The notes: generated by a model from the sequence alone, not told the origin. Counted from the first letter of the stretch, positions 51,201-62,272 are shown. The stretch: 64,000 nucleotides of DNA from Stentor roeselii (GCA_006503475.1 RSEH01000003.1:1-64000), one strand, 5' to 3'. A program made the numbers and translations.

Positions 51201-54200
51201 AGAAGAAGAAAAGTCAAAATCATCTTCTCTTGCTATAAAACTCGATTCACTTCAAAAAGAATTCTTACACATTCAAAATTCTCTGAAATCATCAGAATCT
51301 GAGGTACTTTCAGAGGTTTCAGATTTAAAACAGAAAATTTCAGCCTTGAAACAAAAGAACTCCCTTCTTAAAGACTCAATTGAAGACAGGGAACGTGAAT
51401 TGACTTCGAATCACAAGGTTTTAGATCAGTTTAAAGCGGAAAATGAACGATTGCTTAAAGAACTGGAACTTTCTGACCAGGAAAACCAGAAACATATTGA
51501 AATTATTAAAAAATTCGAAGATAGTGTTGATGCTTTGAAGTCACAACTCGCTTTCAAGGAAAAGGAAAATGAAAAACTTGGAGTCAAGGTCAATAATTTG
51601 AACTCCGATAAAGAACAGGCTTTCATACAGATAAGTGATTTGAAGGAAAATCATTTGAAAGTGAAAAATGAACTTTTTGATAAAATTAAAGAATTACAGA
51701 GTCTATTGGAAATTAAAGATAGTCAAGTGGAAGATCTGGAGAATGAATTGACTAGAAAAGATGGAGAAATCTCGGAGTTGACCACAAACCTTGCATCTTT
51801 AGAAAAGCGTCACAATGAAACCCTAAGCAACTTCCACCCAAAACTTAAAAAAAAATCTGAAAAAAAAGCTCTTTTAAGATCCCAACACAAAGACATAATA
51901 AAAGAAAAGCAGAACCTCGAAGAAATCCTAAACACGAAAACAGAAGAAATCGAGAGACTAAACTACATAATAAAAGAATACAAAGAACGCGAAGAGTACC
52001 AAAAAGAAGTCATAAGCCAACATCAAAGCGAAAATTTCAAGTTACAATCAGAGATAGACGAGAAGTTCCAAGAAATCAACAAAGCTGAAAAAGCCCTTCA
52101 AAAGCTCCAAGACGAGAAAATCGAAAAAATCAAAGAACTTGAATCAAAAATAATAGACCTTGAAGAAAAACTCGCTGAAAACTTAGAAATGTAAAAAATA
52201 TTCAGACTTGCTGATAAAGAACAGTACTTGTTAATGGCCAATCACAAACTTGAAGAGGAAAAAGAAATTTTTGCTGAACTTGAAGAAAGTTTAGAGAAAA
52301 AAACTTTGGAAATCAAGAAAATTTTTGAAGAAAAGGAAAAAATTGAACAAAAATTAGAGACTCATTTGAATGTCTGGGAAAAGGAAAAAGAAAACAAGGA
52401 GATTGTGAAGAAATCGAATGAGGTTCATGAAGAATACATCACAGAACTAGAAAATAAGTAATTTTTACCTAGAGTTAAAGAATTAGAAGACTTGAAAGAC
52501 CAACTTGAGAATGACTTAGCCGATAAAAACCTTTTAAAAACTGCTCTAGACAAAGCATTATCCGAAGCCCAGTCATTATCAGCAGCTTTATCCTTATCAG
52601 AGCAGGCTCTACAAAGACTCACAGAAGAAAAAGAAAAGCAAGACCATCTCCTCGCTTCTCACATAAAACTAAACAACAACTTACGTGAAGAGCTTTCAAT
52701 TCTTACTTCAAAACTAGATCTCGACTCTTCTCTAATCCAAGACACTAAAATCCAGCTTGATTCAACCGAGTCCCACGCAAAGTCCCTAGAATCAAAGTTA
52801 AAACAAGCAGAGTCCCAAATAAAATCCTTAGACTCCGAGTTACTTTCCTTAAAAACCTTAAACTCAGAGCTTTCCTCCGCCGCAGCCTTTCGATTAGACC
52901 TAGAAAAACAAGTCACATCATTAAAAAACCAAAACAAGCAAAAAGAAGAAGAACTTTCAACCTTTCGATCTTCTTCAGACTCACTGCAGGTCCAAGTTGA
53001 AAACTTGAAAAATTTACTTATTCAACGCGAGGAAGAAATAAAAAATGCTCAGTCACAAGCTCAGCTTATTCAAGTCTCTTTGCAACAGAAAATCACTTCA
53101 CAGGTCTTGATACTTGAGAAAAAAGATGAAGAGTAAAAAATAAACAGAATTCAAATTTTGCAAAATCGTGTCAAAGGACTTTCTGAAACTTTGACAAAGT
53201 CAAGTCAAACTGAAGCACTCGTTAAGACCTTCCAAGATGAGATCAACAGGTTGAGGGTTGAACTACAGGATGAAATTGATGAGCATAATACTCTTAAAGG
53301 CGCTTTTGAAGCACAGAAAGTCTTTTTAGCCCAGAAAGACTTGGAAAGTAAAGAAATTGAAGATAAAAGAAAAGATGATTTACAGAGTTTGAAACTCGCT
53401 ATGGAAAAAATTGAAGAAATGAAGAAGAAAAAAAATGAACTTGAAGCGAAAAATAATGAATTGGAAACTGAAAAAAATAAAATTAGTTTAAATTTCAGAC
53501 TTGAAAAAGAAATGATTCGCAGTCAACTGGAAGGCCTGGCGGATAAAGAAAAGGAAGAAAAATCGAAACTGGAAATAAATATTCAAGAGTTAAACCAGAA
53601 TATTCAAGAAATGGAAAAAAAAATTAATGAGCTTAATCAGGAAGTGCAAGAAATGAACTTCGACCTGAATACATTAAACCAAGAAAAAATCGACCTGAAC
53701 CAAGAAATTGAAAAGTTGAAATTAAAGTAAGAAAAAAGCAGCTTACAAGAAAGTGAAGAAGAAATCCACCTGCTCAGAACCCAAAAAACTCAAGAAGTCG
53801 AACATTCCGGAACTGTTAAAATGATGGTAAACAAGAAGAAAGAAAAGCTTAGAACCATCCGGCAGAAAAACAACGAACTAGAAGAAAACCTGAAAGACCT
53901 TGAATCCTTAAAAACCCTTACAAATCTTCAAGAAAATCAAATAAAATCACTTCAAGACTCCATCAAAACCCTTGAATCCGAGTAACAAAAATCCAGGCTT
54001 GATCCTTTAAAATCCTCACTAACCCGTTATCAACAAGACTCCGAAAATCAAAATCTCCATTTAAACCTCTTAAAAACAGAAAAAGAAAACCTTCTCCAAG
54101 CCCTTCAAGACTCATCTCACTCTTTAAAAACCTTACAAGAAAAAACAACTGAAACCTTAGAGCATCTCGAAAATGAAAAATCAAAAAACATCAGCATTTC

Positions 54201-56565
54201 CAACACTTTAAACGATCTTCTGTCTGAAAAAGCTGCAGCCGAGGCGAAATTCTTTGAAGAAATCGCTTCTCTTACCTTTAAACATCAAGAAGCTCTTCAA
54301 GCCGCATCATGTGAATCAGAATCATTAAAATCTCAGCTTCTTTCCAAGGAAAACCTGTAAAAGCCACTTAGCCTTAACGATCTAAAGCTTTCCAAGAAAA
54401 ACCTTCAAAAAGAACTAGACAACCTCAACGAAAAGCTAGAAAAATCTAATCAAGACTACTCAGAAGCTGAACAAAAATGGATAATCGAGCGAAATTCTTT
54501 AGAAAATTCGAAATCTTTACTGGAAAATGAGAAAATAATCCAAGGACAAGAAAACGAGAACTTAAAAGAGCAAAATGAACTTTACAAACAAGAACTCGAC
54601 CGAATCAGCTCTTTGCGAGTTAAGGACTTAAAAGAAAAAAACCTTGAAATTCAAGACCTGAAGAAACAACTTCAAGAGACAAATGAAGAACTCGCGAAAA
54701 TCGACGCGGAACTAAAAAAAATCCCAAAAGATGAAAAAAATGAGAAAATTGAAGGAACTGTTTCTCTTTGGAAACATGTCGACCAACTCAACAAACAAGT
54801 TGAAGAAAAAGTTTCTTTGTAAGGATTATAAAGACTCGCTCGTAAAGACCAGGAAATCAACTCTCTTAAACTCGCTCTTGATGAAAAAAATGCTGAACTT
54901 CAAATCTTGGAAAACAGCAAACAAGCTCTTGAGTTTAAAGTAAAAAGCATGGAAAGTTCTGAAGGAAAACTCAAAGCAATTATTTCAGATTTGGAGGAAA
55001 ATGTTAAAGAAATAGAAGTTAAGAAAAAGGAGTCAGAGGAAGAACTTTTTAAAGAAATTTCTGAGTTGAAGAATTTAAAAAAGACTCTTGAAAAGCAGGT
55101 TTATGATATTAAAGAAAATTTTGAGATTAAAATTGATGAGTTGAGAGAAGAGTACCAAGCACAACTTCAAGAAGCTGAAGAAAAAATCAGGATTCTTGAA
55201 GAAAAAGTAACAAACGATGATAGCTTTATAAAAGAAAAGCTGATATTCATCCAGAAGATTCAAGGAAAAAACCAAGAATATGAAATGAAAATTGAAGACT
55301 TTTCTAACTCTTTAAGTTCAAAAGATCTACAAATTCAAGACCTCTCTGAAAAGCTTTCCAGATCTCAGAAGCAACTTGAAGAATCATTATCCGAGTCACA
55401 AACAATATCCTCCGGGTACTCCTCATCAAAACAAAGAATAAATGACCTTGAATCAGAAATTCATTCAAACAACTTAACAATTGAGACCCTTCATCATTCA
55501 ATTCAAGAACTCGAGTTAAAACTCGAGTCATCTCTAAATGAATCCAAGAGTCTTTTCATTAAAAATGAAGAAAGTCAAGATCAGATAAAAAACCTTTCAT
55601 ATTCTTTAAAGTCAAGCGAAAAAACACGATCCGATCTTATTTCCCGAATAGACGAGTTAGAAAGTTCATTGTCAAGATGCTTTTCCGACATAAAGTCCTT
55701 AGAAGCTGAAAAAAACTCTTTAGTTGAGTCCTCGAAACTCAAGCCAAGCGAAGGGGAAAACGACGACTTTGACTTTTCAATTGCAGAGCAAAAGGAAACT
55801 ATGAACTTTCTGGTATGTAAAGCAGTGAAATACGAAAGTCGCACTTATTGCTTGATTTATGTGAAAAATCAACACCCGGAGTACCTTTGGTATGAAAAGT
55901 ACTTCTTGCAAGAACTCAACCCTGAAGCTGAATTTCCAGTTCCTTATGAAGAACAGCTAGAAGCCCAAATCGAGTCACTTAAAACAAGACTGGAAATCTT
56001 AGACAAGGTCGAAACTTTTCCTTTTCCTGAAGACTTGAAAAATTTAGAAATTTTTCACATTTTGAATGAACTCGTGAAAAGTTACAATCAACGTAAAAGT
56101 GTATTAAAACCTATCAAAATTGGGTCTTTTGAACCTGAAGTCAGCTCTCCTGCTATTTCGAATTTTACTAGTGAACATGACTTGAGGTCTGAAAGCGAAG
56201 TGCAGATCACTGCTCAAGAAGCTGAAGAGGTTTTTTCGAAAATGAGCAGATTGATGAGGGAAAATGAAGAATTGGAAAATGATAAGTTGCTTCTTACTCA
56301 ACAGCTCAACTTCTTTAAAGGAGAGCAGAGGACTGGAATGTTTGATAAAAATACTGGAAAAATTGAAGAGATTAGACCTATTATTTTGTCGATTTTAGAG
56401 AAATTACCCTTACAGGCACCTGAAATCGAGAAAAATATTAATATTGTACTTGAAATGATGGGAATTTTAAAGGAAGCTAAAGCTAGTTTAATGGAAAAAA
56501 GGAATCTAAAAAGTACTCCAGAAAAAAGTAGCTTTAAAAAATTGTTTTCGAAGAAAAAGAATTAG
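48214..56565 (+). CDS. giant coiled-coil protein, eight exons, about 2748 residues
   Basis: Exons: 48214-52190, 52206-52457, 52473-53132, 53148-53726, 53742-53981, 53997-54356, 54372-54818, 54834-56565. Each gap is a 15-nt GT...AG intron holding the apparent stop; the joined length (8247 nt) is a multiple of three. Residues 1-170 include a folded-looking part (YLELAAYSEDVNPAI, LWSGFFKNRPEDL); almost all the rest is coiled coil. An island near 2330-2440 (KAVKYESRTYCLIYVKNQHP) breaks the coil. The last about 60 residues (EEIRPIILSILEKLPLQAP, NINIVLEMMGIL) recall the short helical GRIP/GRAB tails of golgins, without the GRIP Tyr; tentative. A tether or structural protein of Golgi, basal body or cortex is inference. 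Confidence 0.9.
50980..51195 (+). repeat. 63-nt coding tandem repeat, three copies plus a partial
   Basis: Copies start at 50980, 51043, 51106 and (partial) 51169; each encodes K-A-E-N-S-S-L-S-S-L-I-S-E-K-N-x-L-I-E-A-S. They differ at very few bases, so the expansion is recent. 21 residues is three heptads, so the coiled coil stays in register. Confidence 0.92.
52191..52205 (+). other. 15-nt intron 1 of the giant coiled-coil gene
   Basis: GTAAAAAATATTCAG; splicing gives ...ENLEILADKEQYLL. Confidence 0.92.
52458..52472 (+). other. 15-nt intron 2 of the giant coiled-coil gene
   Basis: GTAATTTTTACCTAG; splicing gives ...ELENKVKELEDLKDQ. Confidence 0.92.
53133..53147 (+). other. 15-nt intron 3 of the giant coiled-coil gene
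   Basis: GTAAAAAATAAACAG; splicing gives ...EKKDEEIQILQNRV. Confidence 0.92.
53727..53741 (+). other. 15-nt intron 4 of the giant coiled-coil gene
   Basis: GTAAGAAAAAAGCAG; splicing gives ...EKLKLNLQESEEEI. Confidence 0.92.
53982..53996 (+). other. 15-nt intron 5 of the giant coiled-coil gene
   Basis: GTAACAAAAATCCAG; splicing gives ...KTLESELDPLKSSL. Confidence 0.92.
54357..54371 (+). other. 15-nt intron 6 of the giant coiled-coil gene
   Basis: GTAAAAGCCACTTAG; splicing gives ...LLSKENLLNDLKLS. Confidence 0.92.
54819..54833 (+). other. 15-nt intron 7 of the giant coiled-coil gene
   Basis: GTAAGGATTATAAAG; splicing gives ...VEEKVSLLARKDQEI. Confidence 0.92.
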
Positions 56566-57045
56566 GATAAGTTAATTTTTCTCGTTTTAGATGGTTTTAA
56601 AGTACTGTAGGGCTGATATGCTCTTTTTAATTGAAGAGCAAGAGGTTCCATTAAATAAAATCCCTTGAGTTGCATTTTTGATGATTATCTTCGATAATTC
56701 TAATTATTATTTTTCTATAGGCAAATATGTAATAAACACAAGGCTTGATTGTAAAAACACTAAAAGATCGTAAAAATACGGAAGGATTATCAAAGACCTT
56801 AAAATTTCAAGTAATAAAAACCCTTTATCCGACCGACCCATTCTCATAAAAAATTTTAAAAATTTAGCCTTCCCACTGGTTGACAAAAAACTCAAAAAGA
56901 ACTGAAATTTCTCATCCAAGCCTTCAAAACGACGGTTTTCCACATAGCAAAAAATGTTTCCTAAAACAATTCCTAAAAGCCCTCAAATTAGAACTTGTAT
57001 CAAATTGGATCTTGTAAATTTTAATTAAATCTACTCCACTAAATA
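56566..57045. other. intergenic stretch
   Basis: About 480 nt between two plus-strand genes. A 78-codon minus frame at 56707-56943 lacks an ATG at its start and I do not call it. Nothing else recognised. Confidence 0.5.
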
Positions 57046-57474
57046 ATGAATAACCAAATTCAAGAAAAGTTTGTCCTTCCCTCTCCAGTGATTCCGAAGT
57101 ATTCATACCACAAATACAAGACCTACAGATGCTTAAGCTGTAGCCTCGGCTTTCAGAACATTTTTGATCTTCGGATGCATCAGCTGGTCGATAGTGAAGA
57201 AAGCGTGATATGCGATGAATGCAACCAAATCTTCTCGACTGCAAAAGGGATGAAGCAACATTACGGAAAAATTCATGCAAAGAGCCGACCATCCAGATGC
57301 TCTGCATGCAAGAAAAGGTTCAGAAACAAGTATGCTTTAAAGTTTCACTTTAAACAGGTACATGAACAGTCTACTAGACAAATCTGTGCCGGGTGCAACA
57401 TTGAGGTCTATAATTCTTACTCTTTAAAAAGGCACCAGAAGAAATGCAAAGCATTAACAGATCCTCAGAACTAG
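57046..57474 (+). CDS. C2H2 zinc-finger protein
   Basis: 142 residues. Finger-like units: CLSCSLGFQNIFDLRMH (first, lacks a clear second His), CDECNQIFSTAKGMKQHYGKIH (good C2H2), CSACKKRFRNKYALKFHFKQVH (good C2H2) and CAGCNIEVYNSYSLKRHQKKC (C2HC). Linkers are not TGEKP, so this is an isolated-finger protein, perhaps DNA- or RNA-binding. No other domain. Small size suggests it is complete: a clean ATG, TAG stop, no intron needed. Confidence 0.85.
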   Translation: MNNQIQEKFVLPSPVIPKYSYHKYKTYRCLSCSLGFQNIFDLRMHQLVDSEESVICDECNQIFSTAKGMKQHYGKIHAKSRPSRCSACKKRFRNKYALKFHFKQVHEQSTRQICAGCNIEVYNSYSLKRHQKKCKALTDPQN

Positions 57475-58320
57475 CATAATCTTATCTAAGTAGAGATTAA
57501 TAAGAATGTTTGCTTGAACTTAGAATACATCAGATTTTTTCAATTGGGAATGAGAAGAGGGATGGGGGTCTTTATGAATCTGAGATGATTTTAATGAAAA
57601 AATCAGGGAATTACTTGATTAAATCTTGAATGTTGATGAAATTTAGCCTCAAGAGAGATGTTTTGAATGTTTATGGTGAGATTCAGTCTTGAATGTCTTC
57701 TTGCGTTATGATTTGCAAGTTTTTTTCAGTTATTTAGAGGGAATTAAGAACTGTCGCCAAGCGGATTGACTTTTAGCAAGGTTCTAGACTGGTCGAGAAA
57801 TTTATTAATTAAATTATAAGGGTGATTACTAAAATTTAATAGAATTCATAAAAATCTGCAGGAGTTTGAGTTGAGCGACTCACGATAGAAGAAGAGATTA
57901 AATTGGGCAGAGAGGTATTAGTTGATTAATCACACAGGATTTTCATAAAAACATGCAAGTTTAGATTAAGTTATACCATTTATTGACAGGTTTAAGTTTA
58001 AAAGCTGTCAGCCATTTTTATTGGACAACATTTTCCAGCTGTCAAGACTTACTTTGACTTATAGTTCAGTGGAAAACTCCTGGGGTAAGAAAAGATTTTA
58101 GAATTCGTCTAGCTGGGACTTTTTTCATTCCTTTTTTGTGAAGTAAATATAAATGAGAGGAATGACTTGCTTTTGCCTGAAAGCTAAAAATCTTTCGTCA
58201 TTAAGTTCATCTAAGGGCTTCTTCTGCCGATGTTTTTGCGAACTTAGAATAAAAAGCCATAAAAATACTGGGTTAGGTATATTATATGAAATTTATTCAA
58301 AATATGAATTTTTTAAGTCT
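57475..58320. other. intergenic stretch
   Basis: About 850 nt. A 70-codon plus frame from 58153 (MRGMTCFCLKAKNLSSLSSS) may be chance. AGCTGTCA occurs twice (about 58000 and 58037). A GTCGCCAAGCGG stretch near 57754 resembles a tRNA D-arm but no full cloverleaf follows. No other feature recognised. Confidence 0.45.
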
Positions 58321-58614
58321 TTAGATATCTGCAAGAAACTCATGATGAGCAGTGCTTTTGAGTGATCTTACTGAAGGAAAGGACGAGACTTGATGATATG
58401 AATCATTTTGGCATAAAAGTTCTAGATTCAAATAATTTACTTCTAATTTCCCATTAAGTGATATTCCATCATGCTGAGTGGAAGCCCCAAATAAAGAACC
58501 GAATTTCATAATTTTCATTATGATACTTTTCTCAACTTTAATGATTTCATTTGGGCTTATACAATGACCCGGGAAGCCAACAGAGCCCAAAGCCCAGAAA
58601 CAAATATTCCCCAT
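58321..58614 (-). CDS. small uncharacterised protein or gene fragment
   Basis: 97 residues from an ATG at 58614: MGNICFWALGSVGFPGHCIS ... QVSSFPSVRSLKSTAHHEFLADI. Composition is coding-like, unlike the AT-driven noise nearby, and Gly-2/Cys-5 could allow lipidation. No family recognised. It starts 52 nt after the stop of the CNB gene on the same strand. It could be a fragment of a larger lost gene. Confidence 0.4.
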   Translation of the reverse strand: MGNICFWALGSVGFPGHCISPNEIIKVEKSIIMKIMKFGSLFGASTQHDGISLNGKLEVNYLNLELLCQNDSYHQVSSFPSVRSLKSTAHHEFLADI

Positions 58615-58666
58615 CTTAGTTTAAAACTTAGACATAGCATCCCACCCGGGTTCAACAATTCTTACA

Positions 58667-59803
58667 TTAATTAAAAAAGTTGCTATTAGTCGTCCGATGA
58701 CTAAATTTCGAATGGCTGAAGATTCCATTAAAATATCTGATCCTTCTAGGACTACAGTCCCTCAAACTTTGAAGCTGGTCCTTAAACTGCTGATTTCTGA
58801 TCCTGCTGATATTTAAAATTCTTTTCGGCGTGCAAGGGCGATTTCTAAGAATATACGTCATCAATTTTTCACGTGCCTGTTTATTCGCTGACTTAAAAGC
58901 AGGACTGGGTGTTCCTGAATAATTCCTGCTTTTTTTATCATCACTTTCAATGAGTCCACTTCTAGAGAAGATCTTTTGTTTCAAGTTGAATTTAAGTTTA
59001 GCTAAAGTTTCGTCAGGCAAATGAAAAATATCGAGTTTTTTCATTGAAGCGATCACTGCTCGTTCGCTGGAAACCTTGATACAGTAAAAGCTTCCTTTTC
59101 CAAGCAATGTGCATTCTTCAGCGAAAGAGCTGCCAAGTCCTAGTTTGATCACGTTTCTCAACCGGTTTTCAACTTCTGCAGCTACTGCAAGTTCTCCTTC
59201 GAAGACGAAGTGAAGCTGGTCGTCTAAAAAACCTTTTTCTATCACGGTCTCGCCTCGCTTGAACTCATTTAATGTTAGGCCGTAGCCCACTTTTTCTTTG
59301 AAGTTCCATGAATAAGGGCCGATGAGAGGGATGTAGTTATGAACAAAAGTCCTTAAAACGCTAAGTTTCGAGTCAAGCTGCTCAGCAAGCAAAGAAACAA
59401 AATCATCCTGCTTAAGACAAAGTACCAAAGAAGTCCTATTTGGCAAGCAAGTGAATGAATACGACTTATTTCTTAAAATTTCTCGCTCACCCACTTGCTG
59501 CCCTCGTGTCAATCGCCCGATTAGCTTATTTTCGCTTCCAAGTGAATGAAGCAGATCAAGTTCTCCTTCATATAAAATAAACCAGTTCGTTGGACTGTCA
59601 CCTTTTTTGAAAAGAGCTGTTTTACGAGATACTTGAATGACTGTTAAACTGCGCATCAACTGGATTTGGAGAATTGATGAAAGATTCTTCAGGTAATTGC
59701 GAAGATCTTCGAGACAAAGCAGGTGGATTGAAAGATATTCTAGGTCAGAATAGCTTCGATCTGAGGATTTTAGGATTTCCAAGGCCCTATCGGGTTCTTG
59801 CAT
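58667..59803 (-). CDS. cyclic nucleotide-binding domain protein (two CNB domains)
   Basis: 378 residues. The first CNB domain is about 40-145: VSRKTALFKKGDSPTNWFILYEGELDL, then LTRGQQVGEREILRN. The second is about 160-265: FKRGETVIEKGFLDDQLHFVFEGELAV and LGLGSSFAEECTLLG. The F-x-x-G-x-x-x-x-x-x-F/Y-x-x-x-x-G-x-L fold signature is clear in both; the phosphate-binding cassette (F-G-E-x-A/S-L-x-x-x-x-R-A/T) is degenerate (VGEREILRNKSYSF; FAEECTLLGKGSFY), so binding may be lost in one or both. No kinase or channel part is attached. The C-terminus is basic, with RNRPCTPKRILNISRIRN. It starts 22 nt after the stop of the third DUF229 gene, same strand. Confidence 0.83.
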   Translation of the reverse strand: MQEPDRALEILKSSDRSYSDLEYLSIHLLCLEDLRNYLKNLSSILQIQLMRSLTVIQVSRKTALFKKGDSPTNWFILYEGELDLLHSLGSENKLIGRLTRGQQVGEREILRNKSYSFTCLPNRTSLVLCLKQDDFVSLLAEQLDSKLSVLRTFVHNYIPLIGPYSWNFKEKVGYGLTLNEFKRGETVIEKGFLDDQLHFVFEGELAVAAEVENRLRNVIKLGLGSSFAEECTLLGKGSFYCIKVSSERAVIASMKKLDIFHLPDETLAKLKFNLKQKIFSRSGLIESDDKKSRNYSGTPSPAFKSANKQAREKLMTYILRNRPCTPKRILNISRIRNQQFKDQLQSLRDCSPRRIRYFNGIFSHSKFSHRTTNSNFFN

Positions 59804-59825
59804 TAATTATTTATTTATTGAGGAA

Positions 59826-61874
59826 TTAGTCGACGCATGCACAAAACTCAGGTTTCAACCCCAGATTTCTCGATTTAATCTCACAAGGTCCAGCAAACGT
59901 ATCAATTCTCGAAATACTTAAAGCCTTCATCCAAACCCTTGAATTATAAATAGTCGATTCACAACTATATCCCAAATGTCGTCTGGCTTTATCATCAGAA
60001 GCAAGAATATAATTAATTTGAAATTTCATCCCTTTTTGAGTGGAACTTTCAATTTCTAGTTTAAAAAACTCATGAATATTGCTGATGCTAACATGATAAA
60101 TCTTGGTGATTTTTTCTAAAACAATTTTTCGACAATATCTTCCAAGAGGATACTGAGGATCAGCATAAGAAGCTGAATTGATAATTTTTTCAGCATAATT
60201 CTTAAGGTTTTCCAAGATCATTTCAATGTCATTACAAGGTTTTTCCACTACTTCCATTGCATTGCAGGCACAATCCCAAGCATCAATTGAACATTCATTA
60301 CAAGTCCTCGACTTATTTGCCACTTCTTCTAATAAATTAACTGAAAACTTGCTAGTTTCATTAATACCTGCTAAAAATAAAGTAGTTTCACGTAGGTCTA
60401 GTTTAGAAGTGAGTCGTTCTGAGTTAGTTTTGAGTGTAAAGTAGCTGTATTTGTACTTTTCTAAAAGAGACTTGCTGGAAATCACGAATAAAGAAGGAAG
60501 TTTGTTTTCTTGATAAGCGTCAGTGTCTTGAAACCAGTTTCCATATCGCATTCCGTGGTCTGCATGAAGGTAGATCCAGATATCGTATTGTTCTCCGAAA
60601 GTATTCAAAAAGTCTTCAAGGTACTCAGAAATATCATCATTTAAAGTACTTGCATGTTGCCCTGTCGCTTCATGAGCCGCGTTTAAATGATTGTAAAGCC
60701 AGAAGTTCGCACCAGGGTACATCTTGACAAGTGACCTTGTGTAATTTAATAGATAATAATGTGTTTGATGCCCACCTAGACATCTTTGAACCTTTTTAAA
60801 TTTCTTATCAAACATCACTCCTGAGTACTTTTGAACTGCACAGTAAAAAGGCCCTACTGAGTAGTCTACAGTCGGCATCCTTCCAAGAGAACCAGGGAAG
60901 TAATTATCACAATTTTCAAGTCCAAGAAGCGAAATAAACCCTTTTTTCCTCATCAAGTTCCACATGGCCTTATCTCCTAAAAAGTCAATATTTTGATCCC
61001 CTCTAAAATCCCTTCGAAACCGATCTTTTCCCCCCATGATAGGAACCTGGTTAGAAATAGAGTCAGGTCCAAGAATATTATGAAGTTTGAAGTCAAACAC
61101 TGAAAAATTCGAATCTTTATTCAAGTCATTCAAGACCTTCACAACTCTTGGAAGCTTTCTGAAAAAATGACGTCTTGACATGGAGTCCAACGTCAAAAAG
61201 TAAATAATTCGAGGTTTTTCGCTAGACTTCGAAGGAATCGAGTCGAATAAGGACTTATTGAATCTTGGAGCCATTGTCGCTTGTGTGAAGTATTCATCAT
61301 CTTTACAAGTTCCGATGGCGAATTCGATCTCAGAAGCATCTGTAGGTGAGTCATAGTCTTCTACCTTCCACTTATAGAAGACTTCATTACTTCTAACAAT
61401 TCTTCGCTTGTCAACTGGGCCTGTTATGAACTGGTTGTTGTCGTCATCTGGGCAGTCCATGTAAAGCGTGTTGGAGTCTCGGTCGATGTGCAGATATGTG
61501 TCGTTTTGATTTGAATTTTCTGAACATTTAGGGTATGTGAATGGTGGAAAGACTTTTTCGCCTTGTTCGATGGAATACCCGAAACTTTCTGGAAGACATA
61601 CAAGGTCCTGACCCCGAAGAAGTTCTGTGTCGTCTATTGTGAACTGGTTTGGAAGGTACTCGAACTCACTGTTCGGAATTAGGACTACTGAGTCGTTTAC
61701 TAATTTTTTTCGTTTTGTAGGCATTATGGCTACTGTTCTTATGTCTTCATCTTCTGAGTACCTTGAAGGTGTTGCTTCTTCAACTTTGTCAAAGAAATCA
61801 CTTTTGTACTTACTGAATGTACAGTAAGTGTAAATCATGCAAAACACACAGAAAAGTAAGTTGAAGACTTTCAT
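59826..61874 (-). CDS. DUF229-family secreted sulfatase-like protein, intronless third copy
   Basis: 682 residues using the ATG at 61872-61874 (MKVFNLLFCVFCMIYTYCTF, a signal peptide or anchor); an upstream frame extension would overlap the divergent HMG-box gene and is rejected. Core motifs: FLTLDSMSRRHFFRKLPRVV, NQVPIMGG, NHLNAAHEATGQHA, HADHGMRYGNW, LPSLFVISSKSLL; tail RIDTFAGPCEIKSRNLGLKPEFC. It lacks the 15-nt intron found in the tandem pair at 22-26 kb, although the sequence around that point aligns. All expected acidic and His positions are present, so activity is likely on an unknown sulfate or phosphate ester. Starts 53 nt from the divergent HMG-box gene. Confidence 0.9.
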   Translation of the reverse strand: MKVFNLLFCVFCMIYTYCTFSKYKSDFFDKVEEATPSRYSEDEDIRTVAIMPTKRKKLVNDSVVLIPNSEFEYLPNQFTIDDTELLRGQDLVCLPESFGYSIEQGEKVFPPFTYPKCSENSNQNDTYLHIDRDSNTLYMDCPDDDNNQFITGPVDKRRIVRSNEVFYKWKVEDYDSPTDASEIEFAIGTCKDDEYFTQATMAPRFNKSLFDSIPSKSSEKPRIIYFLTLDSMSRRHFFRKLPRVVKVLNDLNKDSNFSVFDFKLHNILGPDSISNQVPIMGGKDRFRRDFRGDQNIDFLGDKAMWNLMRKKGFISLLGLENCDNYFPGSLGRMPTVDYSVGPFYCAVQKYSGVMFDKKFKKVQRCLGGHQTHYYLLNYTRSLVKMYPGANFWLYNHLNAAHEATGQHASTLNDDISEYLEDFLNTFGEQYDIWIYLHADHGMRYGNWFQDTDAYQENKLPSLFVISSKSLLEKYKYSYFTLKTNSERLTSKLDLRETTLFLAGINETSKFSVNLLEEVANKSRTCNECSIDAWDCACNAMEVVEKPCNDIEMILENLKNYAEKIINSASYADPQYPLGRYCRKIVLEKITKIYHVSISNIHEFFKLEIESSTQKGMKFQINYILASDDKARRHLGYSCESTIYNSRVWMKALSISRIDTFAGPCEIKSRNLGLKPEFCACVD

Positions 61875-61927
61875 TTTTATAATAATGAAAGATACAGGAT
61901 TAAATCTAGTGAATCTTCTTATAAAGA

Positions 61928-62251
61928 ATGTCGGAAGAAGTGAAAAAGCAAAGCAAGCCTGATAAAAAACCTGCAAATCCTTACCTGCTCTTTGGACAGT
62001 CAATCAGAGCTTCTCTTAAAGATAAGTACCCTGGCCTGCCCAATAAGGAGTTACTTAAAAAGATAGCAGAAGAATGGAAAGCTTTACCAGAAGCTGAAAA
62101 AAAAAAGTTTCAAGACAAGTCAGAAGAACTGAAAGTCGAGTACCGGAAGTCACATCCACAAGACAAAGAAAAAAAGGTAAGAAAAGTGAAAAAAAGTGAA
62201 GAACTTCGAGAGCCGATAAAGAAAAAGGTTGTCCCTATGTCAAAACACTAG
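61928..62251 (+). CDS. HMG-box protein
   Basis: 107 residues. One HMG box at about 12-78: KKPANPYLLFGQSIRASLKDKYPG then LPNKELLKKIAEEWKALPEAEKKKF. The P-x-x-P-Y/F start, the central W-K-x-L-x-E-x-E-K and the helix-3 E-x-Y-R pattern are standard. A Lys-rich C-terminal tail follows. Such small single-box proteins bind and bend DNA in chromatin or mitochondria; the sequence does not decide which. Converges with NAR1, 21 nt between stops. Confidence 0.92.
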   Translation: MSEEVKKQSKPDKKPANPYLLFGQSIRASLKDKYPGLPNKELLKKIAEEWKALPEAEKKKFQDKSEELKVEYRKSHPQDKEKKVRKVKKSEELREPIKKKVVPMSKH

Positions 62252-62272
62252 ATACCGAATCTTAGATAATTT

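Noticed and set aside
56707-56943. 78-codon minus-strand frame
   Set aside because: Begins with GTG, no suitable ATG, hydrophobic low-complexity composition.
57754-57830. tRNA-like stretch (GTCGCCAAGCGG ... GGTTCTAGAC)
   Set aside because: No acceptor stem or complete cloverleaf of the right length can be drawn.
61875-62003. Upstream extension of the third DUF229 protein
   Set aside because: It overlaps the divergent HMG-box coding region, and the downstream ATG gives a clean signal peptide.
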